The translations under genes were made by a program, and so were the position numbers. A stretch of DNA of 34,263 nucleotides, taken from positions 1 through 34,263 of IMG/VR virus record IMGVR_UViG_3300025141_000383; one strand, given 5' to 3'. The stretch's first letter is position 1. Each line of letters starts with the position of its first letter. The notes under the pieces are model-generated. The model saw only the letters and a program-made list of their open reading frames with translations. It was not told the origin of the DNA and did no database searches. Shown here in pieces: positions 1 through 6,038 of this stretch. Source of the stretch: a virus.

Positions 1-155
1 TGGAGCTTTCCCATAAGGAGGCCATCACCGATGCGATGAAGCGGGCATTCCGCACCTTCGGGAACCAGTTCGGGAACTCTCTCTATATGAAGGACAACCC
101 ACTACACTCAGGCGGGCACGATGCCAAGGGCAAGGTGTCTACCAGGGTTACGAAT
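1..155. repeat. Terminal redundancy, left copy
   Basis: This stretch is repeated at 34109-34263. By eye the copies differ only at position 29 (C here, T at 34137), a third-codon-position change between ACC and ACT, both threonine, in the Rad52-type gene. The repeat closes the sequence into a circle of about 34,108 bp. It could be an assembly overlap of a circularly permuted genome or a true direct terminal repeat, and sequence alone does not separate these. Confidence 0.95.
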
Positions 156-332
156 AAGATATTAAAGGAGGTAGCCAAGGAGATAGCTGCAGTAGGGTCA
201 AAGGTTGATCTTGATGCAGTGTTAGCGAAGCGTAGTGACGACGTTAAGTCACTACCGGAGGAACATAGATCCGAATTAAGGACAATGGCATTGGCCAGAA
301 AAAAGGAGTTAGCGAATGGCAGGACTAAATAA
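1..332 (+). CDS. Rad52-type single-strand annealing protein, C-terminal part
   Basis: This is the 3' part of the gene that begins at 33736. The frame is open from base 3 to the stop at 330-332. Joining the ends gives about 234 residues, a usual length for phage Rad52/Rad22-type annealing proteins. The family pairs complementary single strands during recombination and concatemer formation. The segment here holds the family-typical helix rich in Ala, Lys and Arg (ITDAMKRAFRTFGNQFG), which follows the YGSGIS region encoded at the other end of the window. The C-terminal third is Lys-rich and less conserved. The stop overlaps the ssb start by 17 bp, so annealing protein and SSB are translated together. 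The YqaJ-type exonuclease at 2463 completes a probable exonuclease and annealing pair. Confidence 0.9.
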   Translation, partial: ELSHKEAITDAMKRAFRTFGNQFGNSLYMKDNPLHSGGHDAKGKVSTRVTNKILKEVAKEIAAVGSKVDLDAVLAKRSDDVKSLPEEHRSELRTMALARKKELANGRTK

Positions 333-732
333 GGCAGTAGTAATCGGAAGAATCTGTACTGAGATTGGTCTTAAGTACATCAAGAGTAAGCGTGACGATG
401 GCGACATCGCTGTTACCGACCTGTTGGTTGCGATACCATCAGGGAAGAACAGTAGTAAGTCTCATGGTGACGACACTATCTTCCTTCCGGTGTCGGTGTT
501 CGGACGCACAGCGGAAGCGTGTGCCGAGTACCTCACCAAGGGTCAGATGGTGGCCGTTGAGGGAAGGATTGCGGTTGATCGATATGAGAAAGATGGCGTG
601 AAGTGCAGCAAGGCTAAGCTGGTTGCTGATAGCGTCACCTTTCTCGGAGGAGGACTGAAAGCAGATGGCAAGGCGAAAAAAGCACGTGATGCTATTACCG
701 AACAGTCAGAAGCAGAAGCCCTCCCCTTCTAA
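316..732 (+). CDS. ssb: Single-stranded DNA-binding protein
   Basis: The product is a 138-residue OB-fold SSB that coats single-stranded DNA during replication and recombination. It opens with the usual SSB strand (LNKAVVIGRI), continues with the IFLPVSVFGRTAEACAEYL stretch that corresponds to the family's core strand and helix, and has the GQMVAVEGRI strand. It ends EALPF, a short form of the bacterial SSB tail tip (DDDIPF) that recruits partner proteins. The start follows AAAAGGAG, 7 nt upstream, and overlaps the annealing-protein gene by 17 bp. The sigma-factor gene begins inside this gene at 665. The tail is short and only mildly acidic compared with bacterial SSB, but identification is firm. 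Confidence 0.92.
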   Translation: MAGLNKAVVIGRICTEIGLKYIKSKRDDGDIAVTDLLVAIPSGKNSSKSHGDDTIFLPVSVFGRTAEACAEYLTKGQMVAVEGRIAVDRYEKDGVKCSKAKLVADSVTFLGGGLKADGKAKKARDAITEQSEAEALPF

Positions 733-1447
733 GTTCTCGACCCCGGCCTACGATTGGGCCGGGGTCATACCTGATAGTCTCCAGATCAATAATAACAGGC
801 TATCCAAGGAAGAGGAAAGAGGACTTCTTGAGGTATATCAATCGACCGGGGATGAGGATGTTCTCAAGTTACTGATCGAGGACAATATGTGGCTGGCGAT
901 ACACACGGTTCGCAGGATGAGGGTGCCTAAATACTACACGGGCAGCCGAGAGGACCTGTTATCCGTTGCCCATCTTGGTCTCATCAGGGGGCTTCAGAAA
1001 TTTAATCTTGCCATGGACAATCGCATAAGTACGTTTGTCGGCATATATATGTGGGGCTTTTTGCTTCGAGAGTTCGAGAAGCATGACAAGCATGAGTCTC
1101 CGATGAGAAGGTCTTACGCTACCGTAAGACCTCACAACGAAACTGAGGGTGAGCAGGAAGAGCCATGGGACAGATGCTTCTTCGACAATGCTCAGGAGTA
1201 CGAAGAACATCTTCTAGTGAAGATGGACTTCGAGCGTGTCATGACGTTAGCAGAACAGCTATCGTCACCGAGACAGTGGGACATCTTTCGCTTGAGGTAC
1301 GGAAGGGGACTCACACAAGTAAGTGTATGCAGGCTGTTAGGAATATCGAGACAGAGAGTGCTGCAGATAGAGAACATAGTCATAGACAGGGTTAGAGACT
1401 ACATAAGGAGGAATGATGGAAGCGATGACAGTGGGAGATGCGATTGA
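665..1447 (+). CDS. Phage sigma-70-type transcription factor
   Basis: The 260-residue product resembles a minimal sigma-70 factor, which would redirect host RNA polymerase to phage promoters. Region 2 lies at about residues 67-140: the LIEDNMWLAIH core-binding helix, then a DLLSVAHLGLIRGLQKFN segment and the FVGIYMWGFLLREFEKHD helix. Region 4 lies at about 192-249 with a helix-turn-helix (GLTQVSVCRLLGISRQRV). Region 3 is replaced by an acidic linker and there is no region 1. The start at 665 lies 68 bp inside ssb, preceded by GGAGGAGG with an 11-nt spacer; an ATG at 689 is the alternative. Two perfect 10-bp inverted repeats lie inside the gene (739-766 and 1109-1132). The likely targets are late or middle promoters, an inference from position. 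Confidence 0.85.
   Translation: MARRKKHVMLLPNSQKQKPSPSKFSTPAYDWAGVIPDSLQINNNRLSKEEERGLLEVYQSTGDEDVLKLLIEDNMWLAIHTVRRMRVPKYYTGSREDLLSVAHLGLIRGLQKFNLAMDNRISTFVGIYMWGFLLREFEKHDKHESPMRRSYATVRPHNETEGEQEEPWDRCFFDNAQEYEEHLLVKMDFERVMTLAEQLSSPRQWDIFRLRYGRGLTQVSVCRLLGISRQRVLQIENIVIDRVRDYIRRNDGSDDSGRCD
739..766 (+). repeat. Perfect 10-bp inverted repeat, 8-nt loop
   Basis: Arms 739-748 and 757-766 (GACCCCGGCC and its complement) flank an 8-nt loop. The hairpin starts 7 nt after the ssb stop but lies inside the sigma-factor reading frame. There is no T-run behind it, so it is not a classic terminator. It could stabilise the 3' end of the ssb message or slow polymerase between the two genes. Confidence 0.7.
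1109..1132 (+). repeat. Perfect 10-bp inverted repeat, 4-nt loop
   Basis: Arms 1109-1118 (AGGTCTTACG) and 1123-1132 flank the loop CTAC, inside the sigma-factor coding sequence in the linker between regions 2 and 4. Confidence 0.7.
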
Positions 1448-2348
1448 TATTTATCAGTCGGTAGAAGAGGTACGGAGTGCGAGAAAGGACAGGAAGGACA
1501 CCATCGTGCATAACACATTCGTAAAAGCAGATGAGTTCTTCTCGGTTCCACCACCACCTATCAAGTGGCTGGTGCAGGGAATAATGGAGGATAAGACATT
1601 TGTTGTATTAGGGGGAGAGCCCAAGACCTCAAAGTCTTGGCTCGCCCTTGAGCTGGGTCTCTCTGTAGCATCGGGAACCTCAGCTTTCGGGAGCGAGGGC
1701 TTCGCCACCAATGGGCAGATGAGGTCCGTTGCCATGATCATGCTCGAAGACTCACAGCATAATGTGTACGCGAGGATGAGGTCCTTAGGCAGAGCCAAGG
1801 GAATGTACGAGGATGACCTGGCTAAGCTACCGATGTTCTTCAGATTCAGAAGAGGGCTTGACCTCACTGACTATAGCGACATCGAGTGGCTCATCAAGTC
1901 GGTTAAGGACAACGTGCCTGAATGTGCGCTCATCGTCATAGACCCAATGAGGAATGCCCATACTGCAGAGGAGAACGATAGCAAGGGGATCTCTTTGCTA
2001 TGCGATAATATCCGAGATGTTCGGGACTCCACTGGTGCTACGGTGCTCCTTACTCACCATCTACGCAAGCCTACATCCCAGGACCAGGACACACCTGGCA
2101 ACGCCTTGCGTGGCTCGGGTGCTCTATACGGGGCCATCGATGGGCTGGTCGGAATGGTTAATCGAAGACAACCAGAAGACGTAGACCTGTGGCGTAACAA
2201 CGTCTACATTAGAGTGAAGGCTGGACGTGAAGCTCAACCCTTCCAGGTTGTGCTTAGGGTGCAGGACGGGTCAGATGGTAGGGCATGTAAGGCATGGTGG
2301 GAGCTTAGCGCCATCACGCCAGATGAGAAGAAGAGGAAGAAGTCATGA
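1413..2348 (+). CDS. RepA-like hexameric ATPase / replicative helicase candidate
   Basis: The 311-residue product has the RecA-fold ATPase core of the AAA_25/RepA helicase group. Visible are a Walker A loop with Lys and Ser (GGEPKTSKS, residues 67-75), a Walker B strand ending in Asp (ALIVIDPM, 172-179), the LLTHH sensor motif (212-216) and a GSGALYGAID segment near 235-243. Proteins of this type encircle DNA and unwind it, and phages use them in place of a DnaB-type helicase. Upstream is AAGGAGG close to two tandem ATGs, of which the second (1416) has the better spacing. The gene overlaps the sigma gene by 35 bp. No primase domain is visible and no DNA polymerase gene is present, so host replication proteins are presumably recruited. 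The Walker A loop ends KTSKS rather than the common GKT/S, a variant found in this family. Confidence 0.85.
   Translation: MMEAMTVGDAIDIYQSVEEVRSARKDRKDTIVHNTFVKADEFFSVPPPPIKWLVQGIMEDKTFVVLGGEPKTSKSWLALELGLSVASGTSAFGSEGFATNGQMRSVAMIMLEDSQHNVYARMRSLGRAKGMYEDDLAKLPMFFRFRRGLDLTDYSDIEWLIKSVKDNVPECALIVIDPMRNAHTAEENDSKGISLLCDNIRDVRDSTGATVLLTHHLRKPTSQDQDTPGNALRGSGALYGAIDGLVGMVNRRQPEDVDLWRNNVYIRVKAGREAQPFQVVLRVQDGSDGRACKAWWELSAITPDEKKRKKS
1621..1640 (+). repeat. 7-bp inverted repeat in the P-loop coding region
   Basis: CCAAGAC at 1621-1627 pairs with GTCTTGG at 1634-1640 across a 6-nt loop. Three more flanking pairs are possible with one bulged C. The hairpin covers the codons of the Walker A loop. 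Confidence 0.5.
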
Positions 2349-2461
2349 CCGAGAACGTGTTCGAGGTAGCCTTCGTCGTGTTCGGTGGGATTGCCATTGC
2401 TTCTTTCTTCTTTATGGGATGCGAGATGTTACTAGAATCAATTATAGACAAGTGGAGGTAG
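2345..2461 (+). CDS. Small single-span membrane protein (38 aa)
   Basis: The start codon overlaps the stop of the ATPase gene (ATGA), and the stop lies 1 nt before the next start. The product is 38 residues. After a short acidic N-terminus it has one long hydrophobic stretch (about residues 8-29, including VVFGGIAIASFFFMG) and ends with a basic tail (DKWR). No family is recognised. Tight coupling on both sides supports expression. A single-span topology would fit a membrane tether, a small antihost protein or an accessory lysis factor, but none of these is shown. Confidence 0.6.
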   Translation: MTENVFEVAFVVFGGIAIASFFFMGCEMLLESIIDKWR

Positions 2462-2462
2462 T

Positions 2463-3149
2463 ATGTTATTCGTAGAAGACTTCGGAAGAAGAACTAGGAT
2501 CGGTGGGACAGCGATGACATCGATCATGGGTGTCAATAAGTACCAATCAAGAGATCAGGTCTTAGGTTATTATGCGCGAGCTGACCCTGGCCCTAAGGAT
2601 TACTACAAGATGGAGTGGGGACGTAGGCTTGAGGACCCCGTGGCGATTGCCTACGCAGAGAAGAACGATTGTCGTCTGATGGACCCGGCTCAGGAGGTAG
2701 CTGATGGGCTACTCCCTGGGCCGGTAGTGGTCCACCCTGACTATGACTTCTTAGCCGGTACTCCTGATAGGTTCGTGTACGCTGATAAGAGATATAGATA
2801 CCGGACGGAACATCGTAACGGAAATAAAATCATGCGTATTACCGGGGGGTTATCGCATGGCTTGGAGGTAAAGACTAGCAACGCATTCAAGGAGAAGTAC
2901 ATTCTTAATAAGTTAGATGACACGTGGATTATCCAGGGGCAATACTACATGCTTCTGACAGGGCTGGATAGGTGGGATTTTGCTGTGTTATGTGGTGGTC
3001 AGGTATACTGTGACCCTACTCACTTCAAGGATGAGACCGTTGACTGGCCGTCCTACAGTCTTAAGGCCGACCCATTTCTGCATGCGGAAATGATTGATAA
3101 GGCTATAGAGTTCTGGGAGGAGGTCAAGAATGTTCGGAAAAAAAAGTGA
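2463..3149 (+). CDS. YqaJ-type exonuclease (PD-(D/E)XK recombinase)
   Basis: The 228-residue product matches YqaJ / lambda-exonuclease-like nucleases that resect double-stranded DNA to give the tails used by an annealing protein. Visible landmarks are RRTRIGGTAMTSIMG near the N-terminus (family GGSDIAAILG-like motif), Glu57 in a RLEDPVAIAY helix, the GTPD motif with Asp102, the LEVKT motif with Glu135 and Lys137, and the downstream QGQYYMLLTG helix with Gln158/160. All metal-binding positions expected for the fold are present. GGAGG sits about 6 nt before the ATG, and the start is 1 nt from the stop of the small membrane gene. Together with the Rad52-type protein and SSB it forms a recombination module on one transcript. 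Confidence 0.87.
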   Translation: MLFVEDFGRRTRIGGTAMTSIMGVNKYQSRDQVLGYYARADPGPKDYYKMEWGRRLEDPVAIAYAEKNDCRLMDPAQEVADGLLPGPVVVHPDYDFLAGTPDRFVYADKRYRYRTEHRNGNKIMRITGGLSHGLEVKTSNAFKEKYILNKLDDTWIIQGQYYMLLTGLDRWDFAVLCGGQVYCDPTHFKDETVDWPSYSLKADPFLHAEMIDKAIEFWEEVKNVRKKK

Positions 3150-3585
3150 GTCTGATGAGGGCATAGTTCTCGACGAGGAGAAGTCCATTGCCATGGCCAA
3201 GATCATGGCAGACATGATGAGGGAGAGAATGATTGGGGCGATGAAGGCCAATCTTGTGGCTGCGTATCCGGTGCCTACCGCACTGGATCTGGCCCTCCAC
3301 CTCGATGTATGCATAGCATCGTCCAGGGTATTGCTCAAGCTGATGTGCGATATGCAGAGCATGCTCATACTCAAGGCTCAGAAGTCTAAGGGATCCGTTG
3401 ACAAGGAGAAGATCGTCAAAGCGGTTCGTCTTGGTATCAAGGTGGGCGATGAGATAGCCAAGGAATACACGCCACCCCTGATAGAGGAGTTTTCCGAGGA
3501 GCTTGATAAGGGGCTGGTAAGGATAGAAGACTTGGACAATCCTGGGCCTGAGTACAGGTTCACGATGCCGGAAGGAGAAGCGTAA
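3130..3585 (+). CDS. Hypothetical protein, mostly helical (151 aa)
   Basis: The gene overlaps the exonuclease gene by 20 bp and has a GGGAGGAGG site just upstream, so it is translationally coupled. The 151-residue product is rich in Met, Ala, Lys and Glu and appears all-helical, with a long charged and hydrophobic N-terminal helix (about residues 17-48) and a second helical region around 52-85. A Pro-rich, acidic C-terminus follows. No catalytic motif is seen. Its place after the exonuclease suggests a DNA-metabolism accessory role, but I do not recognise a family. Confidence 0.75.
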   Translation: MFGKKSESDEGIVLDEEKSIAMAKIMADMMRERMIGAMKANLVAAYPVPTALDLALHLDVCIASSRVLLKLMCDMQSMLILKAQKSKGSVDKEKIVKAVRLGIKVGDEIAKEYTPPLIEEFSEELDKGLVRIEDLDNPGPEYRFTMPEGEA

Positions 3586-3689
3586 TGGATAAGAAAGACT
3601 ACATACTTCAGAATCTGATAACTGTGCTTGGTAGCGCTACCTGGGTATGGTTTCTCGTCTGGTTATACGAGGTTGCATTCAATGAGTAG
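3585..3689 (+). CDS. Small single-span membrane protein (34 aa)
   Basis: The ATG shares its first base with the preceding stop (TAATG), and GAAGGAGAAG lies just upstream. The 34-residue product has a short charged N-terminus and a hydrophobic, Trp-rich segment (about residues 12-28, including WVWFLVWLY). It resembles the 38-residue protein at 2345 only in size and topology. The 12-bp perfect palindrome 3630-3641 (GGTAGCGCTACC) lies in its middle. Function unknown. Confidence 0.5.
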   Translation: MDKKDYILQNLITVLGSATWVWFLVWLYEVAFNE

Positions 3690-3733
3690 GAACTGGTTTG
3701 CCGTACACGCGCATAATAGACGGGGAGGAAGTC

Positions 3734-3991
3734 ATGCCTGCAAGAAGAAAGCTCTCAGCAGGAGGTCATGTCGAGGAGTCTGGGAACACGACGAAGACGA
3801 CTATTGGGACGACGGAGAAGACGCCTGGGAAGAAGAAGACGAAGACGATCAGTATAGGGACGGGGGAGATGGGGATCTTGAGGAGGAACGGTATACCGCT
3901 AAGAGAAGTTTTGCCGGTCATAAAGATGGCCAAGGAACTACTGGGATGTACCATCGTTGGCGCAAAGGGAAAGCCGGAAGGCGATGCTTAG
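3734..3991 (+). CDS. Hypothetical basic protein (85 aa), overlapping a second open frame
   Basis: An ATG at 3734 preceded by GGGGAGG (5-nt spacer) opens an 85-residue frame. The first half is Thr/Lys/Gly-rich and low in complexity. The second half (IPLREVLPVIKMAKELLGCTIVGAKGKPEGD) looks like a folded segment: it is quoted here only by residues about 52-82, with an amphipathic helix centred on PVIKMAKELLG. A second frame, 3682-3996, is also open throughout and would encode a strongly acidic protein (runs of Asp and Glu) from an ATG inside the preceding gene. I prefer the basic frame because it has the better ribosome site and ends with an 8-bp overlap onto the lipoprotein start, but coding in both frames cannot be excluded. 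Confidence 0.55.
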   Translation: MPARRKLSAGGHVEESGNTTKTTIGTTEKTPGKKKTKTISIGTGEMGILRRNGIPLREVLPVIKMAKELLGCTIVGAKGKPEGDA

Positions 3992-5126
3992 ACTAGCCGC
4001 TCTGTTGCTGTTACTCATGTCATGCGAAGACCAGATCACTCTTCGGGGCACCGTATGCAATGCAGAGTGCTACCTGGGACCTGACGGCACGGCCAGCGTT
4101 GGGATATGTGAGATGGGCAAGTCTGTATGCGATGGCGACATTCTGATTGAGTGCAGGGACCAAGTTCTACCGGCCACTGAGGTGTGTGATAACATTGATA
4201 ATGACTGTGATGGTGAGATTGATAATGGCCTGCCTGCTGATGGGGTATGTGGTACTGATATCGGTATTTGTCAGTCTGGTCTGGTAACCTGTACGCTTGG
4301 TGATTGGGAGTGCGTCGGAAGTGTCGGCCCTGAAGAAGAAGTATGCGATGGGCTTGATAATGACTGTGATGGTGAGGTAGATACCGCCGAGATCATAGGG
4401 TTTTGCTACGATGGGGACACCCAGGACCTCATGAATGGTGATTGCCATGCTGGGATGATATTCTGCATGAGCGGTGAGGAAACGTGCGTCGGGCAGAAGA
4501 TGCCGACCACAGAAATGTGTGACGGAATAGATAATGATTGCAATGGGTTAGTGGACGATGGACTGGAGACCACTACTGACACCGTGTTCATTCTTGATGT
4601 ATCTGGAAGCATGGGTGGTATGTTAGGAGACTCGCTTGACGCGATGGATCTTTATGTGTCAAGGTATATCGGAGATGAGGACCACCAGTTTGGGCTGGTG
4701 ATCCTCCCTCATGCCAACGTATCTAACCCACAACCAGAACTTGTGGCTGATGTCATGATAGCAGAGGACTTCTTGCCCGTACTAACCACCATATTCATCA
4801 ACAATGCGGGAGATGAGCCAAGCTATGATGCCCTCCATGATGCACCGGACAATCTGGGCATAGGGTGGAGAGAGGACGCACAAGCCTATCTGGTGCTCTT
4901 TACGGACGAACCAGGGCAATCCTACCGGAACCCACCGATAACCGAATCTGACGCCTCTCTGGAACTCTCAGAGGCATCCATTGCTACATGGGTCTTTACC
5001 AAGTCTAATGCCTTTACTTCCTACGATGAGATCACCATCATGACTGGTGGTGAGCTGCATGTTATGATGACTTCGTTCATCATGGATCAGGAGATGTCTA
5101 ACTTGCATGCAGAGGAATGTTATTAG
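3984..5126 (+). CDS. MopE-repeat / von Willebrand A lipoprotein
   Basis: The 380-residue product begins with a lipoprotein signal (Leu-rich stretch then LMSC, with Cys14 as the lipidated residue). The residue after Cys is Glu, so inner-membrane retention by Asp+2 is not indicated. Three copies of a MopE-type metal-binding motif follow (CDNIDNDCDGEID, CDGLDNDCDGEVD and CDGIDNDCNGLVD, near residues 67-82, 120-133 and 178-193) among paired cysteines. From about 198 on is a vWA-like domain with a complete DxSxS metal site (DVSGSMG, Asp205) and a YLVLFTDE strand. Both modules normally bind divalent metal and mediate adhesion at bacterial surfaces. The ATG at 3984 is chosen because it gives a short, proper signal peptide. 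It is the last gene of the rightward arm. A role at the host surface, such as superinfection exclusion, is inference. Confidence 0.85.
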   Translation: MLRLAALLLLLMSCEDQITLRGTVCNAECYLGPDGTASVGICEMGKSVCDGDILIECRDQVLPATEVCDNIDNDCDGEIDNGLPADGVCGTDIGICQSGLVTCTLGDWECVGSVGPEEEVCDGLDNDCDGEVDTAEIIGFCYDGDTQDLMNGDCHAGMIFCMSGEETCVGQKMPTTEMCDGIDNDCNGLVDDGLETTTDTVFILDVSGSMGGMLGDSLDAMDLYVSRYIGDEDHQFGLVILPHANVSNPQPELVADVMIAEDFLPVLTTIFINNAGDEPSYDALHDAPDNLGIGWREDAQAYLVLFTDEPGQSYRNPPITESDASLELSEASIATWVFTKSNAFTSYDEITIMTGGELHVMMTSFIMDQEMSNLHAEECY

Positions 5127-5128
5127 CT

Positions 5129-5146
5129 CGGCGGTTTCCTCCGCCG
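5129..5146. terminator. Hairpin at the convergent junction
   Basis: CGGCGG (5129-5134) and CCGCCG (5141-5146) form a GC-rich stem with a 6-nt loop directly after the lipoprotein stop and before the end of the leftward operon. Its position between convergent arms fits a bidirectional terminator, but neither strand has a T-run behind it, so this is a weak call. Confidence 0.4.
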
Positions 5147-5179
5147 CCGTAAAATGAAGTGCCCCTTACGGGTGGCCGG

Positions 5180-5635
5180 TCATTCGTTTATGTCCGGGGA
5201 TGGTTTGGTGGTGGCCATCATTTCTTTCTTCCAGCCAGTCAGCTCTGCATGGGGCAGGTCCCTGAAGTACCATCTTCCACCCCAGGTAAGACCTAGCTTC
5301 TCTATTAGTTCTCCGTACTTACCCCATGTTTCGATAGAGGACTTCTTGGTTGTGTCCCAAGCATCGGGCACCATCTTGCCACGCCATTCCTTAAGTGGCA
5401 GATCAATTTTTTCCTTATCCAGCACAAAGTCAGCAGCGAACCCATGGTTATGGGGGCTATCGCCAGCGCGAGCCCTGGTGACTCGCCTGGCGTAGTATTT
5501 TTCCTGGGTTTCATGGCTTCTCCAGGTTTCGAACAGCATGAGAGGGATACCTTCTCGGTCTAGCATGTAGATCAGCCACTTAATGGCTGATCTAAATGGT
5601 TCTTCGAGTCTATCGATATCCTTACATCTGCTCAT
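5180..5635 (-). CDS. Endolysin: L-Ala-D-Glu peptidase (M15, VanY-like)
   Basis: The 151-residue product is a zinc peptidase of the M15 group that cuts the peptidoglycan peptide stem. The SxHxxGxAxD signature is present (SPHNHGFAADF, residues 60-70, giving His62 and Asp69), and the C-terminal zinc ligand is His129 in the DLPHAEL motif behind GGRWYF. Length and motif spacing fit phage endolysins of the T5 type. There is no signal peptide, so it needs a holin. Its start overlaps the stop of a small membrane-protein gene by 3 bp (5632-5634). It is the last gene of the late operon. A perfect 11-bp inverted repeat with a 5-nt loop (5568-5594) lies in its 5' half. Confidence 0.9.
   Translation of the reverse strand: MSRCKDIDRLEEPFRSAIKWLIYMLDREGIPLMLFETWRSHETQEKYYARRVTRARAGDSPHNHGFAADFVLDKEKIDLPLKEWRGKMVPDAWDTTKKSSIETWGKYGELIEKLGLTWGGRWYFRDLPHAELTGWKKEMMATTKPSPDINE
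5568..5594 (-). repeat. Perfect 11-bp inverted repeat in the endolysin gene
   Basis: Arms 5568-5578 (TAGATCAGCCA) and 5584-5594 flank a 5-nt loop. It lies in coding sequence about 40 nt from the start codon, where a strong RNA hairpin could limit translation of the lysis gene. Confidence 0.65.
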
Positions 5636-5808
5636 TTTTTTCTTGGCTTCAGTGCGTTGGCTGCCTTGAGTGCCTCTTCGAGAACTTCGAGTATCTCATC
5701 ATCGGTCTTGGTCTTTGTCTTCTTTACGATGGCCTTAGCAACCGGGAAGAGGGCATTGGCGATGCTCAATGCCACTGCGAAGTAGAGCAAGAAGGATTCC
5801 ATGGTCAT
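5632..5808 (-). CDS. Small membrane protein, holin candidate (58 aa)
   Basis: An ATG at 5808 overlaps the preceding stop by 4 bp (ATGA), and the stop overlaps the endolysin ATG. The 58-residue product has an N-terminal hydrophobic helix (residues 5-28, including FLLYFAVALSIANALFPVA), then a Lys/Thr patch and a charged helix ending PRKK. Direct coupling to the endolysin and this topology suggest a class III-like single-span holin or an anchoring partner. That is inference from position and hydropathy. The other membrane candidate for lysis is the XhlA-like protein at 20246. Confidence 0.65.
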   Translation of the reverse strand: MTMESFLLYFAVALSIANALFPVAKAIVKKTKTKTDDEILEVLEEALKAANALKPRKK

Positions 5809-6038
5809 TTCTTATCCTTTAAGGAAACGAGTGCTTCCTGTGTACCAGGTCTGATGAGCTTCTTATTCTTTAGCTCGATTAGCCCCTGGTGTATTTCCGG
5901 GTTAGTCATAGCTGCATTATTACCGGCTGAGTAGGGATTGATATCATTCCCACCGGAAAAAGATATGCTGATCAAGAGTAGCTTGGCATTGGGCGAGCAC
6001 TCGAACGGCATCAGGTCTTTGATTTCCTTGAGTTTCAT
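5805..6038 (-). CDS. Hypothetical protein before the lysis genes (77 aa)
   Basis: The ATG at 6038 shares its T with the stop of the long upstream gene (TAATG), and the stop overlaps the next start. The 77-residue product is soluble, with a conserved-looking middle (LLLISISFSGGNDINPYSAGNNAAM) given by residues about 20-44 and a C-terminal Lys-rich helix. No signal peptide or known motif is seen. It sits between virion genes and lysis genes, so it could belong to either group. Confidence 0.65.
   Translation of the reverse strand: MKLKEIKDLMPFECSPNAKLLLISISFSGGNDINPYSAGNNAAMTNPEIHQGLIELKNKKLIRPGTQEALVSLKDKK

Noticed and set aside
3628-3996. Acidic frame as the main gene
   Set aside because: Weaker start context than the basic frame and mostly low-complexity Asp/Glu; kept only as a possible dual-coding case.
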